Both the position numbers and the translations under genes were made by a program. Below the pieces are notes generated by a model. The model made no database searches and was not told the DNA's origin. It saw nothing but the letters and a program-made list of their open reading frames with translations. Positions 14,015 to 23,579 of a stretch of DNA of 55,087 nt are shown here, one piece after another (positions within the stretch are counted from its first letter, which is position 1; the number at the start of each line of letters is the position of its first letter). This DNA is from Hyphomicrobiales bacterium (GTDB taxonomy: Bacteria; Pseudomonadota; Alphaproteobacteria; Rhizobiales; Beijerinckiaceae). The stretch is taken from positions 1 through 55,087 of the forward strand of contig JAIXTT010000035.1 in assembly GCA_027483795.1 (NCBI GenBank), written 5' to 3'.

Positions 14015-16198
14015 TCAGGCCTTGCGAAGATCGTGATTCTTGAGGGGAAGATCGCGGATCCGCTTGCCGGTCGCCGCGAAGATCGCGTTCAGCACGGCGG
14101 GTGCGGCGACGAAGATCGTCGGCTCGCCGACGCCTCCCCAGAAATCTCCGGACGGCATGATGATCGACTCGACGGCCGGCATGTCCTGAAGAAGCAGGCA
14201 GGGGTAGGTGTCGAAATTCTCCTGTTCGACCCGGCCGTCCTTGATCGTGATCTCCTGCATCAACATGGCGGACAGGCCGTATGCGAAGGACCCCTCGATC
14301 TGCGCGGCCACCTGCTGCGGGTTGACGACATGCCCGCAATCGGTCGCGGCGATGATGCGATGGATCTTCACCTGACCCGAAGAGGTCATCGAGATCTCGG
14401 CGCAGGCCGCGACGTAGCTGCCGTAGCCCATATGCTGCGCGATCCCCCGGAACGTTCCCGCGGGTGCGGGCTTGCTCCACCCGGCCCGCTCCGCGACGGC
14501 GTCGAGGACCGCAAGGTGCTTGGGCGAGCCGCCCAGCATCCTGCGCCGGAACGCCAACGGATCCTGACCGGCCGCATGGGCCAGTTCGTCGATGAAGCAT
14601 TCCAGATAGACGGCATTCTGGTTGTTGTTGACGCCGCGCCAGAAGCCGGGCGGAACCGGCGGGTTCCGCATCGCGTGGTCGATCAGAAGGTTCGGGATCG
14701 CATATCCCAATCGTCCCTCGGTACCGCTCGGGTTCAGGCCTTGGAACGTGATCGGGTCCCGTCCGTTCTGAAGCGCGTTCGGATTGACGCCGGCGAGGAT
14801 CGACTGGCCGGAAATCCGCATCTTGAGCGCCGTGAGGTTGCCCTGCGCGTCGAGCCCTCCCGTCAGCTTGCACATGGTGACGGGATGATACCAGCCGTGC
14901 AGCATGTCCTCTTCGCGCGACCAGATCAGTTTCACCGGAACGCCGGGCATTTCCTTGGCGATCAGAACCGCCTGGCGCACGTAATCGTGACTTGTGGCTC
15001 TCCGCCCGAAGCCGCCGCCCAGATCGATGCGATAGACCTCGCATTGCTGCGGCGGAAGGCCCGATGCCGCCGCCGCGGTCGCAAGCGCGCTCTCGCCGTT
15101 CTGCGTCGGACACCAGACCTCGACCTTATCCAGCCCGCCCGACCAGCGGGCGGTCGCGTTCATGGGCTCCATGGTCGCGTGATGCTGATGGGGGACGCTG
15201 TAGGTCGCCTCCACCGTCTTCGCGGCGGCCGCAAGAGCGGCGTCGGGATCGCCCGCCTGATTGCCGACGAAGACCTCCTTGGCGGTCAGCCCTTCGCGCA
15301 GCATGGCGGCCGTCGTCGCGCTCGAACTGCGCGCGTTCGGCCCTTCGTCCCAATCGATCCGGAGCGCGTCGAGCGCCGACTGCGCATGCCACCAGGTATC
15401 CGCAATCACGGCCACGGCATTGTCGCCGACGGCGACGACCTTCTTGACCCCGGATCGTCCCGCCACCGACGCCGGATCGAAACCGCGGAGCTTTCCGCCG
15501 AAGACGGGGCATGCCTTGATCGCCGCATTGACCATCCCGGGCAGGACGAGATCGATCCCGAAGACCTTGCGGCCGTCGACCTTGTCGGCCGTGTCGAGCC
15601 GGGGCAGCGGCCGACCCGCGATCGTCCAGCTCTTCGGATCCTTGAGAACGATGTCCTTGGGCGGATCGAGCTTGGCGGCCGCATCCGCGACCTTTCCGTA
15701 AGTCGTGCTGCGGCCGGAGGGCGTATGCGTGATCACGCCCGCGGCGACACGGCATTCCGATGCCGGCACCTTCCAGCTCTGCGCCGCGGCCTCGATCAGC
15801 ATCATGCGGGCGGCTGCGCCGCCCTTGCGGACATAGTCCTGCGACTGGCGGATTCCCTGACTGCCGGCCGTCTGAAAATTCCCCCAAACGCGATTCCGCG
15901 CCAGATTTTGGCCGGGGGTCGGATACTCCGTCGTGACCTTGGCCCAGTCGCATTCGAGTTCTTCCGCGACGAGCTGGGCGAGGCCCGTCACCGTGCCTTG
16001 GCCCATGTCGATGCGCGCAACGCGGATGACGACGGTCTCGTCCGGCCTGATCACGACCCAGGCGTTGATCTCCGGTCGGGCCGGCGTCTGCGCCGCCGCA
16101 TCTCCCGCCGGGATATGGAAGCCGAGCGAAAAGCCGCCGACCGCGGCCGCCGAACCGGCAAGAAAACGGCGTCGGGATGTTCCGGTCGAGAAGTTCAT
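14015..16198 (-). CDS. Periplasmic molybdenum hydroxylase large subunit (IorB / xanthine dehydrogenase family)
   Basis: Molybdopterin-binding catalytic subunit of 727 residues, of the isoquinoline 1-oxidoreductase beta or aldehyde-dehydrogenase type. It has a strong Tat signal (TSRRRFLAGSAAAVGGF, about 7-23), so it acts in the periplasm. Family motifs include RIDMGQGTVTGLAQLVAEEL, MEPMNATARW, DLGGGFGRR and the C-terminal GVGEPTIFVAAP, whose Glu is the catalytic base of the xanthine oxidase family. A ribosome site (gggagg) precedes ATG 16198, 17 bases after the small-subunit gene. Operon position directly before the cytochrome and sox genes is unusual. The substrate is unknown: N-heterocycles, aldehydes or sulfur heterocycles are possible. 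Confidence 0.9.
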   Translation of the reverse strand: MNFSTGTSRRRFLAGSAAAVGGFSLGFHIPAGDAAAQTPARPEINAWVVIRPDETVVIRVARIDMGQGTVTGLAQLVAEELECDWAKVTTEYPTPGQNLARNRVWGNFQTAGSQGIRQSQDYVRKGGAAARMMLIEAAAQSWKVPASECRVAAGVITHTPSGRSTTYGKVADAAAKLDPPKDIVLKDPKSWTIAGRPLPRLDTADKVDGRKVFGIDLVLPGMVNAAIKACPVFGGKLRGFDPASVAGRSGVKKVVAVGDNAVAVIADTWWHAQSALDALRIDWDEGPNARSSSATTAAMLREGLTAKEVFVGNQAGDPDAALAAAAKTVEATYSVPHQHHATMEPMNATARWSGGLDKVEVWCPTQNGESALATAAAASGLPPQQCEVYRIDLGGGFGRRATSHDYVRQAVLIAKEMPGVPVKLIWSREEDMLHGWYHPVTMCKLTGGLDAQGNLTALKMRISGQSILAGVNPNALQNGRDPITFQGLNPSGTEGRLGYAIPNLLIDHAMRNPPVPPGFWRGVNNNQNAVYLECFIDELAHAAGQDPLAFRRRMLGGSPKHLAVLDAVAERAGWSKPAPAGTFRGIAQHMGYGSYVAACAEISMTSSGQVKIHRIIAATDCGHVVNPQQVAAQIEGSFAYGLSAMLMQEITIKDGRVEQENFDTYPCLLLQDMPAVESIIMPSGDFWGGVGEPTIFVAAPAVLNAIFAATGKRIRDLPLKNHDLRKA

Positions 16199-16215
16199 GA
16201 CGTCGACCTCCCCCT

Positions 16216-16668
16216 TCAGCCGGCGATGCCGGCGGCTTGCTTGATGCCCGCCTTGATCCGATTGTAGGTCCCGCAGCGGCAGATGTTCTGCATCGCTTCG
16301 GCGATCTGCTCGTCGTTCGGCTTCGGCGTCTTGGCCAGAAGGGCCGCGGCGGCCATGATCTGCCCCGATTGGCAATAACCGCATTGCGGGACGTCCAGAG
16401 CGATCCAGGCCTGTTGGATCGGATGGACGGCGCCCGCGGAAAGTCCCTCGATCGTGACGATCTTCTGATCGGGACCGAAGGCGGAGACGGGCAGCGAGCA
16501 AGAGCGCACGACCTCGCCGTCGACATGCACCGAACACGCGCCGCATTGCGCGACGCCGCAGCCGTATTTCGTGCCCGTCAGCCCGATCTGCTCCCTGATC
16601 ACCCAGAGAAGCGGCGTATCGGGATCGACGTTCAGATCATGGGTTCGGCCGTTGACCGTCAGTCGCAT
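16216..16668 (-). CDS. Molybdenum hydroxylase 2Fe-2S small subunit (IorA type)
   Basis: A 150-residue electron-transfer subunit with two 2Fe-2S clusters. The N-terminal ferredoxin-type cluster uses the cysteines in [18 protein letters not shown] plus C57 in RSC, and the C-terminal helical cluster uses CGYCQSGQ and NICRCGTY. It has no signal peptide of its own; in this family it is co-exported folded with the Tat-bearing large subunit. It starts the operon that continues through the large subunit, cytochrome and sox genes. The 216-bp gap to the kelch gene (16669-16884) should hold the operon promoter; I see no distinct site there. Confidence 0.92.
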   Translation of the reverse strand: MRLTVNGRTHDLNVDPDTPLLWVIREQIGLTGTKYGCGVAQCGACSVHVDGEVVRSCSLPVSAFGPDQKIVTIEGLSAGAVHPIQQAWIALDVPQCGYCQSGQIMAAAALLAKTPKPNDEQIAEAMQNICRCGTYNRIKAGIKQAAGIAG

Positions 16669-16884
16669 ATCGATCCCCCGTCCGGCTTCCGCTTTTCGAA
16701 GCGGAGCATGTCTCTCGCGACAAGGCTATGACGATACCGCCGATCATGCCAACCGTCTTCGTCGAGGGCCGCATGCGCGACGCGCCGCTCGACGCGATGT
16801 TCTTCCGCGATCGGCACCGGGCTCCCCCGAACGTCGCCGCCGGAGGACGTTTCGGCGGCGGGGCGCGCCCGTTCCCCGAGGCGT

Positions 16885-18009
16885 TCAGGAGAGTTCGAAG
16901 GCCTCGTGAACGGCCGATTGAACCGCCCCCCCGAGAACGGCGCCGCCGCCTGCGACCAGGATCGTCGAGCCGATCGTCACCGATGCGACCGCATGACGCG
17001 GCGTCGGCATCGGAGCGTGGCTCTGCCAGGAGTCCGTGGCCGGGTCATAGCTTTCCATCTGCCCGAAGACCTTCGCGTCGATCGCCCGCCCCTGTTCGAT
17101 CCGGCCGCCCTCTCCGCCCATGCAGAAAAGGCGGTTCTTCAGAACGGTCATGCCGTGCCCCGAACGCGGGGTCGGCAAGGGCCGGCGTTCTTCCCACGCG
17201 TCCCGATCGGGAAGATAAACATGATGAAGATCGGTGTTGTATTGAAAGGTATTGAACCGCCCGCCCACGACATGGATCCGGCCCGCATGGGGGACGCAGC
17301 CCACATGGTCGCGTGCGCCGGGAAGGGGACGTCGCATCGACCATCGATCCGCGATCGGGTCATAGACCTCGTGCCAGCCGATGCTCGCACGCTCGGGAGC
17401 CGGGTCGGTGGCTCCGCCGATCAGATGGATCAGGCCGCCGAGCGCCACGGCGGCCGCGGCGCCTCTCGGCCGCGGCAGAGGAGCGATCGGATGCCAACGG
17501 TTCTCTCCGGCGTCGTAAGCGAAGGCCTTGTCGTCGCAGGCGCGGTTCTGTTCGATGAAGCCGCCCAGTGCATAGACCCGGCCTGCATGCGCCGCGACGG
17601 CGACGTGATTGGCGCCTCGCGGCAATGGAGCGGCGTCGAACCAAACATCGGCGAGCGGATCATAGACGGTGTGATAGGCGCGGTCGACGCGACCTTCTCC
17701 GTAACCGCCGACGACGTGCATGCGATCGTTCAGGACGGTGGCCCAAGCCATCTCGCTCCGCGGGATGGGCATCGCGGCCCGCGGGAACCACCGCCCCGTG
17801 ACGCCTTTCGGAGCCGGACTGTCGAAGACCCGCTGCGCTTCCTGCTGCGGCGTCAGGTGATGGGGCGTTCCTCCCTGAAGGAGATGGTACGGCTCCGCCG
17901 AAGGACGGGCGGGCTTGAGCGGGACGCCGTGACCACCGTGCTGAGCGCCGACGACGGAAGGAGCGGCCATGAGGCCCGCTCCGAAAGCGAGAAATCGACG
18001 ACGATTCAT
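16885..18009 (-). CDS. Tat-exported kelch-repeat (beta-propeller) protein
   Basis: A 374-residue protein with a twin-arginine signal (MNRRRFLAFGAG). After about residue 90 it carries successive kelch blades, each with a GG pair after a hydrophobic strand (HVVGGYG, YALGGF, HLIGGA, HVVGGR, FCMGGEG, LVAGGG) and a YDP...W turn. About six blades are visible, enough for a closed propeller. A His/Gly-rich stretch (QHGGHG) follows the signal peptide. I chose ATG 18009 (MNRRR); the longer frame adds no signal-like sequence. Kelch propellers are binding or, rarely, oxidase domains; no galactose-oxidase copper ligands are evident. Position upstream of the Mo-hydroxylase/sox operon suggests a periplasmic partner. 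Confidence 0.82.
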   Translation of the reverse strand: MNRRRFLAFGAGLMAAPSVVGAQHGGHGVPLKPARPSAEPYHLLQGGTPHHLTPQQEAQRVFDSPAPKGVTGRWFPRAAMPIPRSEMAWATVLNDRMHVVGGYGEGRVDRAYHTVYDPLADVWFDAAPLPRGANHVAVAAHAGRVYALGGFIEQNRACDDKAFAYDAGENRWHPIAPLPRPRGAAAAVALGGLIHLIGGATDPAPERASIGWHEVYDPIADRWSMRRPLPGARDHVGCVPHAGRIHVVGGRFNTFQYNTDLHHVYLPDRDAWEERRPLPTPRSGHGMTVLKNRLFCMGGEGGRIEQGRAIDAKVFGQMESYDPATDSWQSHAPMPTPRHAVASVTIGSTILVAGGGAVLGGAVQSAVHEAFELS

Positions 18010-18281
18010 CAACGAGCCTCCCGGAATACGGAAGGCGATCATGGCGTCGTTCGGGCTGACTGCCAAGCGCACCGGATCATCCGAAGCCGTCCCGGCCGGG
18101 GCGGCTTTTCCGCTTCGGGCGCGGGCATGGTTCGGACGAATCAGGCTCCGGAACGTCGCCGCCGCCTCCTCCGTCCGCTTAGCCTCGCGGATCGTCGAAG
18201 CGGAATCAGAAAACTTTTGCCTCGAGGCTCGTTGTCGCCTTTTACTCTGCAGGAGCGCGGGTCGGGTCGGAAGGAGACGCC

Positions 18282-19790
18282 ATGAGCTGCATTCTTGCGG
18301 TGGATCAGGGGACGACCTCGTCGCGGGCGATCGTCTTCACCGGCGATCTCGCCATCCTGTCCGCCGCGCAAAAGGAGTTCCCGCAGCATTTTCCCGCCGC
18401 GGGTCTCGTCGAGCACGACGTCGAAGACATCTGGGAGAGCGTTCTCGAGACCGCACGGCGGGCGATCGCGGGGGCGGGCCTGCGCCCCGAAGACATCGCC
18501 GCCGTCGGCCTCACCAATCAGCGCGAAACGACCGTCGTCTGGGACCGCAAGACGGGCCGCGCGATCCACCGGGCGATCGTGTGGCAGGATCGCCGGACGG
18601 CCGATCGATGCCTCGATCTCAAACGGGCGGGCCATGAGCCCCTGATCGCCGCGCGCACGGGCCTGCTGCTCGATCCCTATTTCTCGGCCACCAAGATCGG
18701 CTGCATCCTCGACGCCGTTCCCGGCGCGAGGGAAAAGGCGAAGCGCGGAGAACTCGCCTTCGGCACGATCGACAGCTTTCTCCTCTGGCGACTCACCGGC
18801 GGCCGCGTGCATGCGACGGACGCGACCAACGCGTCCCGCACCATGCTGTACAACATCCATACGGGGCGATGGGACGACGAACTTCTCGCTCTTTTCGACA
18901 TTCCGAAAAGCCTGATGCCCGACATCCGCAATTCGTCGGACGATTTCGGGACGACCCTTCCGGAGCATTTCGGCGCGGCCCTGCCCATCCGCGGCGTCGC
19001 GGGCGACCAACAGGCCGCGACCATCGGTCAGGCCTGTTTCGAGCCCGGCATGATGAAGTCGACCTACGGCACGGGTTGCTTCGCGCTTCTGAACACCGGC
19101 CGATCGCCGATCGCGTCGAGGAACCGGCTGCTCACGACGATCGCCTACCAACTCGACGGCGAGCGGACCTATGCGCTCGAAGGGTCCATCTTCATCGCGG
19201 GGGCGGCCGTGCAATGGCTGCGCGACGGGCTGGGGATCATCGCGGACGCCGCCGAAACGGGCCCGCTCGCGGCGGCCGCCGATCCGGCTCAATCGGTCTA
19301 TCTGGTCCCGGCCTTCACCGGCCTCGGAGCGCCGCATTGGGATGCCGAAGCGCGCGGCGCGATGTTCGGCCTGACGCGCAATACGGGGCCGCGGGAATTC
19401 GCGAAGGCCGCGCTGGAGTCGGTCTGCTTCCAGACGATCGACCTGATGGAGGCGATGCGCGCCGATTGGACGGCCGCGGCCGCATCGCGCACCGTTCTCC
19501 GCGTCGACGGGGGCATGACCGCGTCGGACTGGACCATGCAGCGCCTTGCGGATCTCTTGGATGCGGAGGTCGATCGGCCGGTGATCTCCGAGACCACGGC
19601 CGTCGGAGCGGCCTATCTGGCGGGACTGGCGGTCGGCCTTTGCCCGCCGCCTCGGGACTTCATGAAATCCTGGCGGCTCGATGCACGCTTTTCTCCGCGC
19701 ATGCGGCCCGAGGAGCGCGATGTTCGGCTTGCCGGATGGCGCGACGCGGTTCGCCGGACGCTCGTCCATCGAGCTTCGGACGAAGCCTGA
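18282..19790 (+). CDS. glpK: Glycerol kinase
   Basis: Cytoplasmic ATP-dependent glycerol kinase, 502 residues (usual about 500). It shows the FGGY-fold N-terminus [15 protein letters not shown], the glycerol-binding [30 protein letters not shown] and the C-terminal [14 protein letters not shown] clear ribosome site (gaaggag) precedes ATG 18282. It is divergent from the kelch gene (272-bp spacer) and convergent with the GH2 glycosidase gene, six bases apart. Together with glpD at the far side of the GH2/ABC cluster it completes glycerol conversion to dihydroxyacetone phosphate. A degenerate match to the LacI operator (gaaaacttttg, near 18208-18218) lies upstream. Confidence 0.94.
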   Translation: MSCILAVDQGTTSSRAIVFTGDLAILSAAQKEFPQHFPAAGLVEHDVEDIWESVLETARRAIAGAGLRPEDIAAVGLTNQRETTVVWDRKTGRAIHRAIVWQDRRTADRCLDLKRAGHEPLIAARTGLLLDPYFSATKIGCILDAVPGAREKAKRGELAFGTIDSFLLWRLTGGRVHATDATNASRTMLYNIHTGRWDDELLALFDIPKSLMPDIRNSSDDFGTTLPEHFGAALPIRGVAGDQQAATIGQACFEPGMMKSTYGTGCFALLNTGRSPIASRNRLLTTIAYQLDGERTYALEGSIFIAGAAVQWLRDGLGIIADAAETGPLAAAADPAQSVYLVPAFTGLGAPHWDAEARGAMFGLTRNTGPREFAKAALESVCFQTIDLMEAMRADWTAAAASRTVLRVDGGMTASDWTMQRLADLLDAEVDRPVISETTAVGAAYLAGLAVGLCPPPRDFMKSWRLDARFSPRMRPEERDVRLAGWRDAVRRTLVHRASDEA

Positions 19791-19796
19791 CGGGGG

Positions 19797-21584
19797 TCAT
19801 GCGGCGGGATCGGGCATGGTCCGATAGCATTCCGCCAGGGCATGAAAGGCCGCCTTGCGCGTGGCCTTGTCCTCGCCGATCAGTCCTTTGCGGTTGAAGC
19901 CGCGTTGGAAGCCCGTCTGGCGGCGTTCCGTTCGGAAATCATAGAGAAGCCATGCGGCGAGCCCCGCGACGTAAGGCGTCGCGGCGATCAGGCCGAACTG
20001 CCGGCGATGGAACTCCGCCTGCCAGTCTTCGGTGAAGAGCACGCGCCCCGCGCCGCGATGTCCGATGGCCGCGTCCGCGCCCGTCTCGCTGATGATGACG
20101 GGCTTGCCGGGGCGGGAATTCCCGAGAAGGCGTTCCAATCCCGAAAAATCGGGCTCGTACCAGCCGAAATACTCGTTCAACCCCACGACGTCGAGATGAT
20201 CCGCAAGGCGATCCTCGATGGCGAAGGTCTCCCGATTGATCAGACAGGCCGCCGAGACGAGGCGGGAGGGATCGAGACGTTTCGCCGTCTTCGCGAGATC
20301 GGCCATGAAGGCGAGGCGCGCATCGGTGTCGGCGTTCTCGTTGCCGACGCCCCAGATGATGACGCTCGGCCGATTGACGTCCCGGAGGATCAGCTCCGAG
20401 AGCTGGTTGCGCGCATCGGCGAGAGTCTCGGGATCGGCGAAGTCGATCGCCCAATAGACGGGAACTTCGGCCCAGAGGAGCAGGCCTTCCTCGTCGGCGA
20501 TGCGCGCGACGAGTTCATGATGCGGATAATGCGAGAGCCTGAGGAAGTTGCAGCCGAGTTCCTTGGCGTGCCGGAAGCGCCGACGGATGTCGGCTTCGCT
20601 CGAGACCTTTCCCGTTTCGAGATCGTCCTCATGGACGCAGACGCCCTTGAGCCAGATCGGACGGTCGTTGAGGAGAATGCGGGTGTCTTCGACGCGCACG
20701 GTCCGGAAACCCGTGCGTTCCGTGACGGCGTCCTTCCCGCAGGCGAAGCGGATTTCGTAGAGGCGCGGATGCTCGGGCGACCAGCGCTCGACCTTCGCCG
20801 CCACGACGAGCGCGCCGCGCCCGTCGACCACGGGGATGCTCGCCGCGAGGCCGAGTTCGGGAATCCGCACGTCCGCGGTCGTCGTCGCCGTCTCCGACAA
20901 CACGATCTCGAAACGGATCCGGTCGCCTTCCGGCATCAAGGTCGCCGAGGCGCGGCGGATGAAGAGCTTCGGCAGACGGACGAGGCCGACTTCGCGATAG
21001 AGGCCGCCGTAGTTGAACCAATCGATATGGTGCATCGGCACCCGGTCCGGACGCCGGCGGTTCTCGACGAAGACCTGCAGACGATTGCGGCCGGGTTTCA
21101 GCCGGTCCGTCACGTCGACCGTGAAGGGCGTCGACCCGCCGCGATGCCCGCCGACATGTTCGCCGTCGAGGAAGACGAGCGCGGCATAATTGGCGGCGCC
21201 GAAGGACAGCAGGACCCGCTCGTCGGCCCCGACGGGCTCCGCGTCGAACCATCGCGTGTACCAGGCGCCGCCCTCGAAATAGGTCCATTCGGGCTTCAGC
21301 ACGTTCCAGCAGGAGGGCACGGGAACCGCCTCGCCCGCCTCGATCTCGTAATCCCGCGGAACCGCCCATTGCGAGGGCGGCGTCTCGTCCAGAGCGAACC
21401 AACGCTGACGCAGCCCTTCGTCGAACAGGTCGAGCGTCATGCGCCATGCGCCGTCGAGGGAGAGGACGGAACGGCCCGCCAAGGTCACGAGCGTTTCGGC
21501 CGTCGCCATGCGTTCGGAAAAGGGATGCGCATAATCCTCGTCATGGAGATGCGCGAAGGGATCGTCGGTCTGCTCCGTCGTCAT
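19797..21584 (-). CDS. Glycoside hydrolase family 2 (beta-glucuronidase/beta-galactosidase type)
   Basis: A 595-residue GH2 enzyme, the usual length of the short beta-glucuronidase-like subgroup. Order: sugar-binding jelly-roll (VPSCWN, EGGAWYTRWFD, DGEHVGGHRGGSTPF), immunoglobulin-like middle domain, then the TIM barrel with KGVCVHED, LRLSHYPH, the acid/base Glu in IIWGVGNEN near residue 416 and the nucleophile Glu in PVIISETGAD near 500. No signal peptide, so it acts on an imported glycoside. I chose ATG 21584, which overlaps the stop of the upstream gene (ATGA). The flanking glycerol genes and sugar importer suggest a glycerol-containing beta-glycoside as substrate. Confidence 0.9.
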   Translation of the reverse strand: MTTEQTDDPFAHLHDEDYAHPFSERMATAETLVTLAGRSVLSLDGAWRMTLDLFDEGLRQRWFALDETPPSQWAVPRDYEIEAGEAVPVPSCWNVLKPEWTYFEGGAWYTRWFDAEPVGADERVLLSFGAANYAALVFLDGEHVGGHRGGSTPFTVDVTDRLKPGRNRLQVFVENRRRPDRVPMHHIDWFNYGGLYREVGLVRLPKLFIRRASATLMPEGDRIRFEIVLSETATTTADVRIPELGLAASIPVVDGRGALVVAAKVERWSPEHPRLYEIRFACGKDAVTERTGFRTVRVEDTRILLNDRPIWLKGVCVHEDDLETGKVSSEADIRRRFRHAKELGCNFLRLSHYPHHELVARIADEEGLLLWAEVPVYWAIDFADPETLADARNQLSELILRDVNRPSVIIWGVGNENADTDARLAFMADLAKTAKRLDPSRLVSAACLINRETFAIEDRLADHLDVVGLNEYFGWYEPDFSGLERLLGNSRPGKPVIISETGADAAIGHRGAGRVLFTEDWQAEFHRRQFGLIAATPYVAGLAAWLLYDFRTERRQTGFQRGFNRKGLIGEDKATRKAAFHALAECYRTMPDPAA

Positions 21585-22732
21585 GGCCGGCTCCGTCCCT
21601 GCGGCCCGCGATAGCCGATGCCGATCATCCGTCGGAAATTCCACGTCCGACGGTCCGGCTGCAGCGCGTCCGCGATCATGGCGATCGCGATCCAGCGGAA
21701 CCATGTCGCGAAGGTGTTGGAGAGGCCCTGCGGCTCCTCATAGCCCCTCACCCAGCCGTCCTGTCGCCGGACGCCCTCGCGGACGTCGCAGAAACCGCCG
21801 TCGGGGTTCTGGAAGGCGAGCAGCGCTTCGAGCAGTTCGGTCAGCCATGCGTCGATCTCGCCGCGACGATGATCGAGGAGCCGCCGGCCGTGGACGAGCA
21901 CGTCCACCGCGTCCACGTCGATGCAGGCGCTGTCGATCGCGGGCGGCAAGGAGAGGCAGTAGTCGACGGCCTTGTCCTGTCCCGGAAGCGGCAGACCTTC
22001 GTGATACCAGATATGGAAATTGTGCATCGAACCCGCGAAGGCGTGCAGCAGACGGGTCGGGTCCGACAATTGCCCGACGCCCCAGAAGCCCGTCGTGGGC
22101 TCGCGCAGCCTGTCGTGCCAGTCGAGCAGGACGTCGAGCGCGGCCGCGACCCGGCGGCCTGTTGCGGCATCGCCGTCGCGCCGGATCAGCAGCAGGAAGC
22201 TCGCCAGATTGACGATGTTGTTGCCCTCCTGCCAGGGGTCGCGCAGGTCGCGATCGGCCAGCCAGGCCTTCAGGAACGGTGGGTCGAGATAGGGTTCCGC
22301 GAAGGCGAGCCGCGCCGGGCGTCCGGGCTCCAGGGCGTCCACCGCGCCGAGGCCGTAATTGGTCACGTGCCAATCGATGTAGCGCCAGGTCTCGTCCGGA
22401 TCCGGCTTCTTGAACACGTCGGGGTCCGTCATGCCGGGCACGCGGAACCGTCCGTCGGGCAGCCGATGCGCCTCGAGCCAGGCGACGAGCGCCGCTCTCC
22501 GCGCCGCGCTCCATCCGTCGAAGCCGTCCAGAAGCTCGCGGCACATGATGCCGTTGTAGGTGCCGGGCAGGAGCATGCCCGGCCAAGCCGAAGGACGATG
22601 GGCGGCGCTGATCCGCATCACGCCTTCGGGCGATCCCTCCGCCTGCATCGCGTCGAGCCATGCGAGCGTGCGGTTGCGGGCGACGTCGATCCTTTCGAAA
22701 AGACGATCCATGGCCGTCGGTCCGGTCAGCAT
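21581..22732 (-). CDS. Uncharacterised alpha/alpha-toroid protein in the GH2/ABC operon
   Basis: A 383-residue cytoplasmic protein that I cannot assign to a family. It is rich in amphipathic helices and contains a QNPDGGF motif and a second helix-turn of that type (RLPDGRF), reminiscent of the repeating QW/DGGF turns of alpha/alpha-barrel proteins (terpene cyclase, GH88/GH105-like folds). Aromatic- and acid-rich segments (DETWRYIDWHVTNYG, HNFHIWYHEGLPLPG) could line a sugar-binding cavity. The start ATG 22732 lies four bases after the permease stop and the end overlaps the GH2 start, so it is co-translated with the glycosidase. It may be a second glycoside-acting enzyme; no catalytic residues can be named. 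Confidence 0.75.
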   Translation of the reverse strand: MLTGPTAMDRLFERIDVARNRTLAWLDAMQAEGSPEGVMRISAAHRPSAWPGMLLPGTYNGIMCRELLDGFDGWSAARRAALVAWLEAHRLPDGRFRVPGMTDPDVFKKPDPDETWRYIDWHVTNYGLGAVDALEPGRPARLAFAEPYLDPPFLKAWLADRDLRDPWQEGNNIVNLASFLLLIRRDGDAATGRRVAAALDVLLDWHDRLREPTTGFWGVGQLSDPTRLLHAFAGSMHNFHIWYHEGLPLPGQDKAVDYCLSLPPAIDSACIDVDAVDVLVHGRRLLDHRRGEIDAWLTELLEALLAFQNPDGGFCDVREGVRRQDGWVRGYEEPQGLSNTFATWFRWIAIAMIADALQPDRRTWNFRRMIGIGYRGPQGRSRP

Positions 22733-22736
22733 CGCG

Positions 22737-23579
22737 TCATCCCTTCACCGCTCCCGAGGCCATGCCCTCCATCACGCGTTTCTGTGCGAGCAGGAAGAGC
22801 ACGGCGATCGGCAATGTCGTCAGCACGGCCAAGGCCATGATGCCTTGGAAATTGGAGCCCAACTCGCTGTTCATCGACAGCAGCGCGACGGGCAAGGTGT
22901 AGGTGTCGGGCGACTTGGAGACGATGAGGATGGGGAACCATTGCGACCAGTTGAGCAGGAAGGTGATCAGCGCCACGGTGGCGGAGATCGGTGCGGCCAC
23001 GGGCAGGACGATCCTGAACAGGATCTGCGCCTCGCTCGCCCCGTCGATGATCGCGGCCTCGATCACCTCGCCGGGAATGGCGCGGAAGAACTGTTCGAAG
23101 AGGAAGAACTGGATCGGCCCGAGGGCGAGGAACAGGATGATGCCCGCATGGGAGCCGAGAAGGCCCAGCTTGAACATCACGATGTAGACCGGGATCACGA
23201 GCAGCATGTAGGGATACATGATCGCGACCAGGAAGCCGTAGCGCAGGAAGCGGAAGCCGGGCAGATCCGGGCGGCGCACGAGCGCATAGGCCCCCAACGC
23301 CGTCACCACCACGGAGAGCAGCGTCGACAGCCCCGTGATCAGCACCGAATTCCACACATAGACCCAAAGATCGACGCCGCCGATGCGGCCGATCTCCGAA
23401 AAGATCGAAAAGTCGATCCGCTCGGGAAAGAGTTTCAAAGGGTTGCTCATGATGGCGCGGGTCGGCCTGAAGGCGCTCACCAGCATCCACCAGTAAGGAT
23501 AGAGGAAGACGAGCGAGACGACCCCCGCCGCGGCATAGGCGCCGATCCTGAGAAGGATGTCCGAAGGACGCATCCTCAT
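22737..23579 (-). CDS. Carbohydrate ABC transporter permease (CUT1, MalG/UgpE type)
   Basis: A 280-residue inner-membrane permease with six predicted transmembrane helices. The cytoplasmic EAA loop reads EVIEAAIIDGASEAQILFRIVLP, the site that contacts the ATPase. The N-terminus FLYPYWWMLVSAFRP is typical of MalG-like proteins. The start ATG 23579 overlaps the stop of the partner permease (ATGA). It works with the permease and binding protein upstream; no ATPase gene is present in the locus, so a shared UgpC/MsmX-like ATPase must act. Confidence 0.9.
   Translation of the reverse strand: MRMRPSDILLRIGAYAAAGVVSLVFLYPYWWMLVSAFRPTRAIMSNPLKLFPERIDFSIFSEIGRIGGVDLWVYVWNSVLITGLSTLLSVVVTALGAYALVRRPDLPGFRFLRYGFLVAIMYPYMLLVIPVYIVMFKLGLLGSHAGIILFLALGPIQFFLFEQFFRAIPGEVIEAAIIDGASEAQILFRIVLPVAAPISATVALITFLLNWSQWFPILIVSKSPDTYTLPVALLSMNSELGSNFQGIMALAVLTTLPIAVLFLLAQKRVMEGMASGAVKG

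Noticed and set aside
12445-16267. Long plus-strand open frames across the sox and Mo-hydroxylase genes
   Set aside because: They mirror soxF, the small cytochrome and the iorB-like gene, all of which show cofactor motifs on the minus strand.
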